Positions 1 through 5,130 of a DNA stretch of 5,130 nt are shown piece by piece; position 1 is the first letter of the stretch; every line of letters begins with the position of its first letter. The notes under the pieces are model-generated. The model ran no database searches. It was given only the letters and a program-made list of their open reading frames with translations, and was not told the origin of the DNA. A program made the position numbers and the translations under genes. Origin of the DNA: Bacillota bacterium (GTDB lineage Bacteria; Bacillota; Clostridia; Oscillospirales; Ruminococcaceae); the NCBI GenBank assembly GCA_023457175.1, contig JAEWMM010000181.1:1-5130 (forward strand), written 5' to 3'.

Positions 1-1092
1 CAGCGTGACGATGAGGCGGGCGCCGGTGCTGCCAAGCGGATGCCCCAGCGCTATCGCGCCGCCGTTAATATTAACTTTAGCGGGGTCAAGCCCCAGATCA
101 CGGATACAGGCGACCGCCTGTGAGGCGAAGGCTTCGTTTAGTTCTACCAGATCGATCTGCTCAATCGTCATGCCGGTGCGTTCAAGAATTTTACGCACAG
201 CAGGCACCGGCCCGTAACCCATAATGGCGGGGTCGAGCGCCACGCGGGTGACATCCACGATTCTGGCCAACGGCTTGAGGCCGGTTTCGTGAACCTTTTT
301 ACCCGACATCAGCACCAGCGCGGCAGCGCCGTCGTTGCGCCCGCAGGAATTGCCGGCCGTAACGGTACCGTCCGGCTTCACAATGGGCTTGAGCTTTGCC
401 AGCGTTTCCACCGTCGTACCCGCGCGTGGAAATTCGTCGGTATCAAATATAAGCGTATTTTTTTTGGACTTAATCTCTACAGGAACAATCTCCCCCTTAA
501 AATGTCCGGCCGCAATGGCCGCGAGGGCCCGCCGCTGACTTTCAGCCGCAAAGCCGTCCTGCACCTCGCGCGAAATATTAAAGCGCTCGGCGACATTTTC
601 AGCCGTTCTGGGCATGCTCAGCTCCTGTCCGTAGACCGAAAGCGGCTGCGCGGTCGAACCCGCTTCGACATTGGAATCCACCAGCGTAAGGGCGCCGTCG
701 CCCCAACGCCCGTTGCGCAGATACTGCGGCGCGCGGCTCATATTCTCGGCGCCGCCCGCTACGACGACATGCGCCTCTCCGAGCCAAATCTCCTGACAGC
801 CGTTGAGAATTGCCTGCATGGCCGAGGCGCACAGCCGGTTGACCGTAAAGCCGGGGATCGATTCGGGCAGTCCTGCCTCAAGCAACGCGCATCTTGCAAT
901 ATTAGAAGCCTCGGTGCTTTGCCGCACCTCGCCTAAAATGACTTCGTCCACCATGCTGCCGTCGACATTGGCACGCCCAAGCGCCTCCCCGATCACCAGC
1001 GCGCCCAGTGTGTGCGCCGGAACACCTTTGAGCGACCCGCCGTATTTTCCAATCGCCGTACGAACGGCACCCATGATATAGATGTTTTCCAT
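1..1092 (-). CDS. Thiolase (acetyl-CoA C-acetyltransferase family), 3'-truncated by window edge
   Basis: This gene encodes a thiolase, which joins two acyl-CoAs into 3-ketoacyl-CoA or cleaves 3-ketoacyl-CoA with free CoA in the cytoplasm. I translated the minus strand from the ATG at 1092-1090; the frame stays open for 364 codons to base 1. The N-terminus ([19 protein letters not shown]) is typical of the family. The acylated nucleophile is Cys88 in [20 protein letters not shown] follows, then [10 protein letters not shown], the NEAF motif at 319-322 and the general-base His351 in [12 protein letters not shown]. The last catalytic Cys (about residue 380) and roughly 30 residues lie outside the window, given the usual length near 390. 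AAAGGGAG at 1108-1101 lies 8 bases before the start. The gene is divergent from the hydratase/Had operon. The family is certain, but biosynthetic versus degradative use, and acetoacetyl versus longer substrate, cannot be decided here. Confidence 0.95.
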   Translation of the reverse strand, partial: MENIYIMGAVRTAIGKYGGSLKGVPAHTLGALVIGEALGRANVDGSMVDEVILGEVRQSTEASNIARCALLEAGLPESIPGFTVNRLCASAMQAILNGCQEIWLGEAHVVVAGGAENMSRAPQYLRNGRWGDGALTLVDSNVEAGSTAQPLSVYGQELSMPRTAENVAERFNISREVQDGFAAESQRRALAAIAAGHFKGEIVPVEIKSKKNTLIFDTDEFPRAGTTVETLAKLKPIVKPDGTVTAGNSCGRNDGAAALVLMSGKKVHETGLKPLARIVDVTRVALDPAIMGYGPVPAVRKILERTGMTIEQIDLVELNEAFASQAVACIRDLGLDPAKVNINGGAIALGHPLGSTGARLIVTL

Positions 1093-1125
1093 TCGCTAAT
1101 CTCCCTTTCACAATCTTGCTTACAC

Positions 1126-1149
1126 GCAGCCGGCTCCTTTGGCGGCTGC
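1126..1149 (-). other. Hairpin at the very 5' end of the thiolase leader
   Basis: GCAGCCG (1126-1132) and CGGCTGC (1143-1149) form a perfect 7-base-pair, GC-rich stem with a 10-base loop. It begins almost exactly where the proposed promoter would start transcription. It has no T-run, so it is unlikely to be a terminator. A 5'-terminal stem of this type can stabilise an mRNA against decay; that role is an inference. Confidence 0.4.
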
Positions 1150-1156
1150 ATCACAA

Positions 1157-1184
1157 AGTATAAACTAAGCAATATTGATGCCAA
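1157..1184 (-). promoter_or_regulatory. Candidate sigma-A promoter of the thiolase gene
   Basis: Read on the minus strand, TTGGCA (1184-1179) is a -35 with five of six consensus bases. After a 16-base spacer, TATACT (1162-1157) is a -10 with five of six. Transcription would begin near 1150, giving a leader of about 58 bases before the thiolase ATG. No other candidate in the thiolase upstream region scores as well by eye. The start site is inferred from motif match and position only. Confidence 0.6.
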
Positions 1185-1317
1185 CTATGATCGGTCCTGC
1201 AAAATAGCGGGCGTATGGAAGCGCCCTAATAGCTGTTTGAAGCTTTTCGGCTCAATACACATCTTATATTTTAAACGCGTATATTTTTAAGTTCATTACG
1301 AATTTATCCGCCGGCAT

Positions 1318-1397
1318 AGTGCAAAAAACATGAAATGCAAAGCATTAAAAGTGCAATGTGAAGTGCAAAAGTGAAGTCTCTGCATCTTGCATTGCAC
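1318..1397. repeat. TGCA-rich repeats with inverted-repeat hairpin
   Basis: The motif GTGCAA or ATGCAA recurs at short intervals (about 1319, 1335, 1351, 1363), and its complement appears near 1385-1397. AATGC-AAA-GCATT (1334-1346) is a small perfect inverted repeat. GTGCAATG (1351-1358) pairs perfectly with CATTGCAC (1390-1397), and inside that stem AAG/CTT and TGCA/TGCA can also pair. The stretch is AT-rich and does not look coding. It could be an operator cluster or the 5' part of a structured RNA. Nothing identifies a binding protein. Confidence 0.35.
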
Positions 1398-1429
1398 ATC
1401 CGGACGGCAATTTTTCACAGAAACCCTAA

Positions 1430-1588
1430 AGGTCGGCCGGTGCGCAAACCTGCATTGACTACAAAAGCAAACGTATCGACAACGGTGCAAACTTGGTGCT
1501 GCGCACGACTTTTGGCCCGCTGACCCATGACGCGACCACCGGCATTCACCCCAAAGGCCGCGCGTCATGCTGCCGTTTTTGAACAGAT
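1430..1588 (+). pseudogene. Possible decayed coding fragment (C-terminal remnant), unidentified
   Basis: The plus-strand frame running through 1451 is open from 1430 to a TGA at 1580-1582. It reads with coding-like codons (many GAC, ATC, AAC, ACC, GGC), including KRIDNGANLVLRTTFGPLTH and GIHPKGRAS. It has no credible start codon or ribosome binding site, and a TAA at 1427-1429 cuts it off upstream. A strong plus-strand terminator follows directly, as expected after the end of a gene. I do not recognise the peptide. The same bases contain inverted repeats (GTGCGCA 1440-1446 with TGCGCAC 1500-1506; CATGACGCG 1526-1534 with CGCGTCATG 1561-1569), so a structured RNA is an equal alternative. Confidence 0.25.
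1526..1569. repeat. Perfect 9-bp inverted repeat
   Basis: CATGACGCG (1526-1534) is the exact reverse complement of CGCGTCATG (1561-1569), separated by 26 bases. It lies about 20 bases before the strong terminator hairpin. As RNA it would form a stable stem upstream of the terminator; as DNA the arms could be a spaced protein site. It is not followed by a T-run. Confidence 0.4.
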
Positions 1589-1649
1589 AAGCAAAAGGGA
1601 CAACCGGCCTGACATCACAGGTCCGATTGTCCCTTTTGCTTTGTTTCTT
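1589..1649 (+). terminator. Very strong rho-independent terminator
   Basis: AAGCAAAAGGGACAA (1589-1603) and TTGTCCCTTTTGCTT (1627-1641) form a perfect 15-base-pair stem. Past a C/A mismatch the stem continues with CGG/CCG and CCTG/CAGG, with one bulged T at 1622, closing on the six-base loop ACATCA (1612-1617). On the plus strand it runs into TTTGTTTCTT. The minus-strand side (TTTTGCTTATCTGTT) is also U-rich, so it may act in both directions. It lies about 360 bases before the hydratase, and no intact plus-strand gene ends just upstream. It therefore closes a lost gene, an unannotated RNA, or acts as an attenuator in a long leader. Confidence 0.8.
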
Positions 1650-1677
1650 GAGTTCAAAATTCTTTTGTTCTCCCATT

Positions 1678-1704
1678 TTGGCATGTTTCTTGCATATTCA
1701 TAAT
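1678..1704 (+). promoter_or_regulatory. Candidate promoter for the hydratase/Had operon
   Basis: TTGGCA (1678-1683) matches the -35 consensus at five of six bases, and CATAAT (1699-1704) matches the -10 at five of six. The spacer is only 15 bases; the alternative TAATAC at 1701 gives 17 bases but a poorer -10. The region is AT-rich, lies right after the terminator and precedes the structured leader. Transcription would start near 1711, leaving a 5' untranslated region of about 290 bases before the hydratase. Confidence 0.4.
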
Positions 1705-1710
1705 ACTTAA

Positions 1711-2003
1711 AAAGCCCGGATCAGCCATCCGACGCTTGCAGAAAGGAGATACAGGCATAATAATGGGCATCAATCTTAAAGGGATACGGGTAATACGGGT
1801 CACGGCCCCCGCCGCCGGCCGAATACCCGAAGAACGCAACCCAAAGGCCGCCGATACCGGACGGGCCGAAAGGCGTCCTATCACGTGCGCCGGCACGCCT
1901 CACAGTAAAAGTAAAATTCTTTATCCGGGTGTATCTGACCGGAAGGTGCACGCCGTTACCCTGAATATTTTCCAATTCTACGAAGAGAGACGGTGTTGTT
2001 AAA
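1711..2003 (+). promoter_or_regulatory. Long structured leader of the operon, no known riboswitch recognised
   Basis: Several hairpins can be drawn. CGGAT/ATCCG pairs at 1717-1731. CGGGT-CGGCC (1796-1807) pairs with GGCCG-ACCCG (1817-1829), two five-pair stems joined by a small internal loop. AGGCGT (1871-1876) pairs with ACGCCT (1895-1900). CGTGC (1884-1888) pairs with GCACG (1893-1897). TCCGG (1924-1928) pairs with CCGGA (1939-1943). The 1871-1900 and 1884-1897 pairings share bases 1895-1897 and exclude one another. I see no T-box, cobalamin or other known class motif. The leader overlaps a weak reading frame, so the structure could be incidental. Confidence 0.3.
1763..2002 (+). CDS. Doubtful small ORF just upstream of the hydratase (79 codons)
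   Basis: An ATG at 1763 opens a 79-codon frame that ends in TAA at 2000-2002, one base before the hydratase ATG. A good AAAGGAG lies at 1742-1748, though 14 bases away, and a second AGG at 1753-1755 is better spaced. The close junction and the poor ribosome binding site of the hydratase would fit translational coupling. Against it, the peptide is rich in Arg, Pro, Lys and Ala, with no recognisable domain, membrane segment or signal peptide, and the DNA is full of inverted repeats. It may be a leader peptide, an uncharacterised small protein or chance. I do not recognise it. Confidence 0.25.
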   Translation: MGINLKGIRVIRVTAPAAGRIPEERNPKAADTGRAERRPITCAGTPHSKSKILYPGVSDRKVHAVTLNIFQFYEERRCC

Positions 2004-2786
2004 ATGAAATTCAATAACATTCTGTATGAAAACCGCGGCGGTATTCTATACCTGACCCTGAACCGCCCCGACGTCCGCAACGCCCTGAGTCCTGAAATGT
2101 GGAACGACATCCGCACCGCAACCCAGTGCGCACGGGAAGACGACACGATCAGGGTGGTCATCGTCAGCGGCGCCGGAGATAAGGCTTTAGCCAGCGGCGC
2201 TGACATTCGGGAAATATATGACCGCGCATATTTAAAAATGCTGCAGGCTACCGCGTCGCTTTCCCTCAAGGAGTTGGAGGATCTTTATAAACCGGTCATC
2301 TGCGCCGTCAACGGCTATGCGCTCGGCGGCGGCTGCGAGCTGGCGATGGCCTGCGATATCCGCATTGCAACCGGAAAATCAAAATTCGGTCAGCCTGAAA
2401 CGAATCTGGGTATCATTCCGGGCGCGGGCGGCACACAGCGTCTGCCCAGACTGGTCGGAATTGCAAAGGCGAAGGAGCTGATCTTTACCGGACGGATCAT
2501 CGATGCGCAGGAGGCCTGCTCGATCGGCCTCGTCAATAAGGTCACTGAAGACAGCCGCGAAGCCCTGATGAATGAGGCTGAGGAGATGGCAAAACAGATC
2601 ATGGCCAAGGGCCCGATGGCGCTCATGATGAGTAAGCTTGCCATCAACGCCGGCAGCGAGACCGATATCAGCACCGGGTTGATGATCGAACGTCTCGCAC
2701 AGACCGTCGCCTTTTCCACTGAGGACCGCAAAGAAGGCACGGCGGCGTTTCTGGAAAAACGCCCGGCCAATTTTAAGGGCCGCTGA
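2004..2786 (+). CDS. Enoyl-CoA hydratase, crotonase family
   Basis: This 260-residue protein has the usual length and layout of a crotonase, which adds water across the double bond of a 2-enoyl-CoA to give 3-hydroxyacyl-CoA in the cytoplasm. NRPDVRNALS opens the fold. ASGADIRE (63-70) supplies one side of the oxyanion hole and GGGCE (108-112) the other. The two catalytic glutamates of true hydratases are both present: Glu112 in GGGCELAMACDIR and Glu132 in FGQPETNLGIIPGAGGTQRL. The C-terminal helix ends KEGTAAFLEKR. The start fits the family N-terminus and no alternative start lies in frame, but only a weak GAGAGACGG (1985-1993) precedes it. It is the first confident gene of the operon, 51 bases before the CoA-transferase. 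A crotonyl-CoA (Crt-like) or branched/aryl enoyl-CoA substrate is possible and cannot be chosen from sequence alone. Confidence 0.93.
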   Translation: MKFNNILYENRGGILYLTLNRPDVRNALSPEMWNDIRTATQCAREDDTIRVVIVSGAGDKALASGADIREIYDRAYLKMLQATASLSLKELEDLYKPVICAVNGYALGGGCELAMACDIRIATGKSKFGQPETNLGIIPGAGGTQRLPRLVGIAKAKELIFTGRIIDAQEACSIGLVNKVTEDSREALMNEAEEMAKQIMAKGPMALMMSKLAINAGSETDISTGLMIERLAQTVAFSTEDRKEGTAAFLEKRPANFKGR

Positions 2787-2837
2787 CGTGCCACCCCTAA
2801 AAAACCGCAAAACATTTTTATTAGGAGGCTCATCCCT

Positions 2838-4040
2838 ATGAAACCTATGGAAGGCATCAAGGTTGTCGAACTGTCCACCATGCTGGCGGGCCCGATGACG
2901 GCAAGAATACTCGCCGAGTGGGGCGCCGACGTGATTAAGGTCGAATCGATGAACGGCGACGCATGGCGCAAGCAGGCCGGCACCACCCTCTCTCCCTGCA
3001 CGAAGGAAGCCAACCCCAACTTCGACATGCAGAATATGAACAAACGCTTCGTCGCCCTGAACATGAGAACCGCAGAAGGCTGCGCGGCCATGATGAAGCT
3101 TTTAGCCACGGCCGATGTCTTTATCACCAACTACCGTATTCAGGCGCTGGAGCCGATGGGGCTGACCTATGATCAGCTCAAGGATCAATTTCCCCGCCTG
3201 ATTCACGCGTCGGTGCTCGGCTACGGCGAAAAAGGCCCGGAGCGGGACCGCCCCGGCTACGACTATACCGTCTTCTTTTCCAGAACCGGCCTTATGGCCG
3301 ATCTGGCGCCGGCCGGTGGCCCGCCTCTTGTGCCCATCGGCGGAATAGGCGATCACAGCGTAGCGGTTGCGCTTTCCGGCGGAATTGCCGCCGCGCTCTA
3401 TAAAAGAAGTATTACCGGACAGGGCGAAAAGGTCGATGTTTCGCTGTTGCAGGCGGGCACCTTCATCCTTTGCACCGGTATCTTAAACGGCTTTAACGGG
3501 CGCAAGCTCCCGCGCGACCGCTACGATTGCGGGCACGCCTGCAGCAATACCTATCAGGCGTCCGACGGCGAATGGTTCTACCTCGCAGTGATCGATTACC
3601 GGCGTTTCCCCGAATTTTGCGAGGTGATCGGGCTACCTGAAATTGCAGTTGATCCGCGGTTTTCTACAGCGGAGGCCTATTACGAAAACAGAGGAGCACT
3701 GACCCGAATCTTCGATGCAAAATTCAAGGAGCAGCCGATTGCCCATTGGCATGCGCTGCTGGATGCGCACGACCTGCCCCACGAGATTCTATACCACTTC
3801 AAGGACGTTCCCCACGACCCGCAGGTTCAGGCGAACCATTATACTTATTTTTATGAATATCCGGACGGCACCAAAACGGTGTTTGCCAACGGTCCGGTAC
3901 ATTTCGGTTCGATCGACCCTTCGGCCATTCCCTGCAAAACCTCGGGCCCGATCGGCTGTAACAACGACGAGGTGCTGAAAGAAATCGGTTATACCGAGGC
4001 GGTCATCCGCGCCATGCGCGAGGCTGGCGACATTAAATAG
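2838..4040 (+). CDS. hadA: Family III (CaiB/BaiF) CoA-transferase, HadA/FldA type
   Basis: The 400-residue product has the length of HadA and FldA, which move CoA from an acyl- or enoyl-CoA to a free (R)-2-hydroxy acid. The N-terminal segment (GIKVVELSTMLAGPMTARIL, then GADVIKVE at 29-36) and NKRFVALNMRTAEG (68-81) are classic for family III. GYGEKGPERDRPGYD precedes the catalytic Asp172 in PIGGIGDHS, which aligns with Asp169 of formyl-CoA transferase and forms the acyl-enzyme anhydride. TGQGEKVDVSLLQAG (193-207) and the C-terminal DEVLKEIGY complete the fold. AGGAGG (2823-2828) lies 9 bases before the ATG. Its position directly before the dehydratase activator supports the HadA role over a carnitine, oxalate or succinate transferase. 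The substrate side chain is not determined. Confidence 0.9.
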   Translation: MKPMEGIKVVELSTMLAGPMTARILAEWGADVIKVESMNGDAWRKQAGTTLSPCTKEANPNFDMQNMNKRFVALNMRTAEGCAAMMKLLATADVFITNYRIQALEPMGLTYDQLKDQFPRLIHASVLGYGEKGPERDRPGYDYTVFFSRTGLMADLAPAGGPPLVPIGGIGDHSVAVALSGGIAAALYKRSITGQGEKVDVSLLQAGTFILCTGILNGFNGRKLPRDRYDCGHACSNTYQASDGEWFYLAVIDYRRFPEFCEVIGLPEIAVDPRFSTAEAYYENRGALTRIFDAKFKEQPIAHWHALLDAHDLPHEILYHFKDVPHDPQVQANHYTYFYEYPDGTKTVFANGPVHFGSIDPSAIPCKTSGPIGCNNDEVLKEIGYTEAVIRAMREAGDIK

Positions 4041-4069
4041 CTTGTAAGAAAGGGGGCCAAAACCGCCCT

Positions 4070-4864
4070 ATGTATACTTTTGGAATCGACATCGGCTCCA
4101 CCTCCAGTAAGGCAGTCATTTTGCGGGACGGCAAAGATCTTGTCGCGCATGCGGTCGTGCCGCTCGGCACCGGCACCGTAGGGCCAAAACAGTCGCGCGA
4201 GAAGGTCTTTGAAATGTCCGGCCTGACCCTTAGGGATATTAGCCGCACCATCGTCACCGGCTATGGGCGCATGAATTGTGACTGCGCCGACGAGCAGATC
4301 AGCGAGCTGAGCTGCCACGCTAAGGGCGTCCACTATCTGCTGCCCGCCGCAGACACCATCATCGACATCGGTGGGCAGGACGCCAAAGCCATCAAAATAA
4401 GCCCTGCCGGTCAAATGCTCGCCTTTCAGATGAACGACAAGTGCGCGGCGGGTACCGGCCGTTTTTTAGATGTCATGGCCAGAGTTTTAAACGTCGACAT
4501 CAACGATCTCGGCTCCGCCTCTGAAAAGGCTGTTCGACCGGTCGCTATTAGCAACACCTGCACCGTCTTCGCCGAGTCGGAGGTCATATCACAGCTTTCC
4601 TCAAACATTCCCATCGAGGACATCGCCGCCGGAATTCACAACTCGGTTGCAAAGCGCGTCGCGGGCATGGCGCTGCGGCTGGGCCGAAGCCAGAACGTCG
4701 CCATGAGCGGCGGCGTGGCGCTCAATACCGGCGTTGTACGCGCCATGGAGCGCGAGCTTGGCTGTCCGGTTCTGGTACATCCGCTCTGCCAGTTGGCAGG
4801 CGCCATCGGCGCGTCCGTTCTGGCCTGGGAAAAGCACATCAAGAGAGAAGGTAACGCATCATGA
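4070..4864 (+). CDS. hadI: 2-hydroxyacyl-CoA dehydratase activator (ATPase, [4Fe-4S]), HadI/HgdC type
   Basis: This 264-residue protein is the activating ATPase of 2-hydroxyacyl-CoA dehydratase. A homodimer holds one [4Fe-4S] cluster and uses ATP to push a low-potential electron into the dehydratase. The ASKHA nucleotide fold is visible: GIDIGSTSSK (5-14), DIGGQDAK (99-106) and SGGVALNTGV (213-222). The cluster ligands are Cys125 in NDKCAAGTGRF and Cys164 in SNTCTVFAESEV, at the same spacing as Cys127 and Cys166 of Acidaminococcus HgdC. GYGRM and QISELSCHAKG (77-87) are also family signatures and resemble HadI closely. The upstream GAAAGGGGG (4048-4056) is 13 bases from the start, rather far, but 29 bases after the previous stop and no better start exists. 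It overlaps the next gene by 4 bases (ATGA). Confidence 0.96.
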   Translation: MYTFGIDIGSTSSKAVILRDGKDLVAHAVVPLGTGTVGPKQSREKVFEMSGLTLRDISRTIVTGYGRMNCDCADEQISELSCHAKGVHYLLPAADTIIDIGGQDAKAIKISPAGQMLAFQMNDKCAAGTGRFLDVMARVLNVDINDLGSASEKAVRPVAISNTCTVFAESEVISQLSSNIPIEDIAAGIHNSVAKRVAGMALRLGRSQNVAMSGGVALNTGVVRAMERELGCPVLVHPLCQLAGAIGASVLAWEKHIKREGNAS

Positions 4865-5130
4865 GCGAGAACGCGACGCCTAAAGAGAATATAACCGTCG
4901 GCAGCGCTCCGGCGCCCGTGTCGAAGCCCAAACGGCCGCTGCCAAAGTCCATGACCATGCTCAACGAGCAAACCGTCACCCTGTTTGAAAACGCCCGTCT
5001 TGCCAAAGAGCGCGGCGAAAAGGTCGGCTGGTCCGCCTCCATCTTCCCGCAGGAGATTGCGGAGACGCTGGGGCTCAATATTCTTTACCCTGAGAACCAC
5101 GCGGCCGGTATCGCCGCGCGCCATCAGGCC
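4861..5130 (+). CDS. hadB: 2-hydroxyacyl-CoA dehydratase subunit, HadB/HgdA/FldB type (5' part)
   Basis: Only the first 90 codons are present; the family length is about 400-420. The dehydratase removes water from (R)-2-hydroxyacyl-CoA by a ketyl-radical mechanism after one-electron activation by the preceding gene product. GEKVGWSASIFPQEIAETLG (52-71) and LYPENHAAGIAA (75-86) match the conserved N-terminal motifs of the HgdA/HadB subunit; the cluster-binding cysteines lie beyond the window. The ATG overlaps the activator stop as ATGA, and GAGAAGG (4845-4851) lies 9 bases upstream, supporting this start. Residues 1-32 form a polar, Pro/Lys-rich tail ahead of the conserved part. Internal ATGs at 4951 and 4957 would remove it but lack a ribosome binding site. 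The partner subunit HadC is expected downstream. Confidence 0.92.
   Translation, partial: MSENATPKENITVGSAPAPVSKPKRPLPKSMTMLNEQTVTLFENARLAKERGEKVGWSASIFPQEIAETLGLNILYPENHAAGIAARHQA

Noticed and set aside
289..936. 215-codon plus-strand open frame
   Set aside because: It lies wholly opposite the thiolase, whose catalytic motifs are all intact on the minus strand; the plus-strand peptide shows no domain and is a shadow of high-GC coding.
1311..1420. CRISPR-like spacing of the TGCA motifs
   Set aside because: The recurring unit is only about six bases, spacing is irregular and there are no long identical repeats.
1296..1676. 126-codon minus-strand open frame through the terminator
   Set aside because: It reads straight through a perfect terminator hairpin, is Cys/His/Arg-rich in a low-complexity way and has no family resemblance.
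1550..1850. 11-base direct repeat CCCAAAGGCCG at 1550-1560 and 1840-1850
   Set aside because: The copies are short, in different frames and lack flanking similarity, so a duplication, insertion sequence or attachment site is not supported and chance is adequate.
1311..2003. T-box or other known riboswitch in the 5' region
   Set aside because: I looked for the T-box sequence and other familiar core motifs next to the terminator and in the leader and saw none; the region is described only as structured.
1721..2269. 182-codon minus-strand open frame crossing the leader and the start of the hydratase
   Set aside because: Its first half is the reverse of well-conserved hydratase codons, it has no ribosome binding site, and the remainder shows no recognisable domain.
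2390..3130. 246-codon minus-strand open frame
   Set aside because: It is antisense to the hydratase and CoA-transferase, both of which have full conserved motifs; it spans their intergenic gap without any start signal.
4636..5124. 162-codon minus-strand open frame
   Set aside because: It is antisense to the activator and dehydratase subunit genes, with no domain of its own.

Overview
The window looks like a piece of a fermentative anaerobe of the Firmicutes, most likely a Clostridia member (Oscillospiraceae/Ruminococcaceae-like). This is inferred from AGGAGG-type ribosome binding sites, a moderately GC-rich coding style, and above all an oxygen-sensitive 2-hydroxyacyl-CoA dehydratase system, which is typical of amino-acid- or lactate-fermenting anaerobes. 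No RNA gene or taxonomic marker in the window fixes the species.

Layout. Positions 1-1092 hold a thiolase on the minus strand, missing its C-terminus at the window edge. It has a good sigma-A-like promoter and a short hairpin-bearing leader. About 900 bases (1093-2003) follow without a confident protein gene. This gap holds a run of inverted repeats, a possible decayed coding fragment, a very strong rho-independent terminator at 1589-1649, a candidate plus-strand promoter just after it, and a structured leader that also contains a doubtful 79-codon reading frame. From 2004 to the end a plus-strand operon runs: enoyl-CoA hydratase (crotonase family), family III (CaiB/BaiF) CoA-transferase of the HadA/FldA type, the ATP-dependent activator HadI/HgdC, and the first 90 codons of the HadB/HgdA-type dehydratase subunit. 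The gaps are 51 bases, 29 bases and a 4-base ATGA overlap.

How the genes fit together. The order CoA-transferase, activator, dehydratase subunit matches hadA-hadI-hadB of the Clostridioides difficile 2-hydroxyisocaproate pathway and fldAIBC of C. sporogenes. By family knowledge the transferase makes (R)-2-hydroxyacyl-CoA, the activator injects a high-energy electron driven by ATP, and the dehydratase eliminates water to give a 2-enoyl-CoA. The less usual part is a crotonase as first gene of the operon and a divergent thiolase next door. Together they would allow the enoyl-CoA to be hydrated at the beta position and cleaved, rather than only reduced. The real substrate cannot be read from the sequence. 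The second dehydratase subunit (hadC) and any acyl-CoA dehydrogenase/Etf genes would be expected beyond position 5130.
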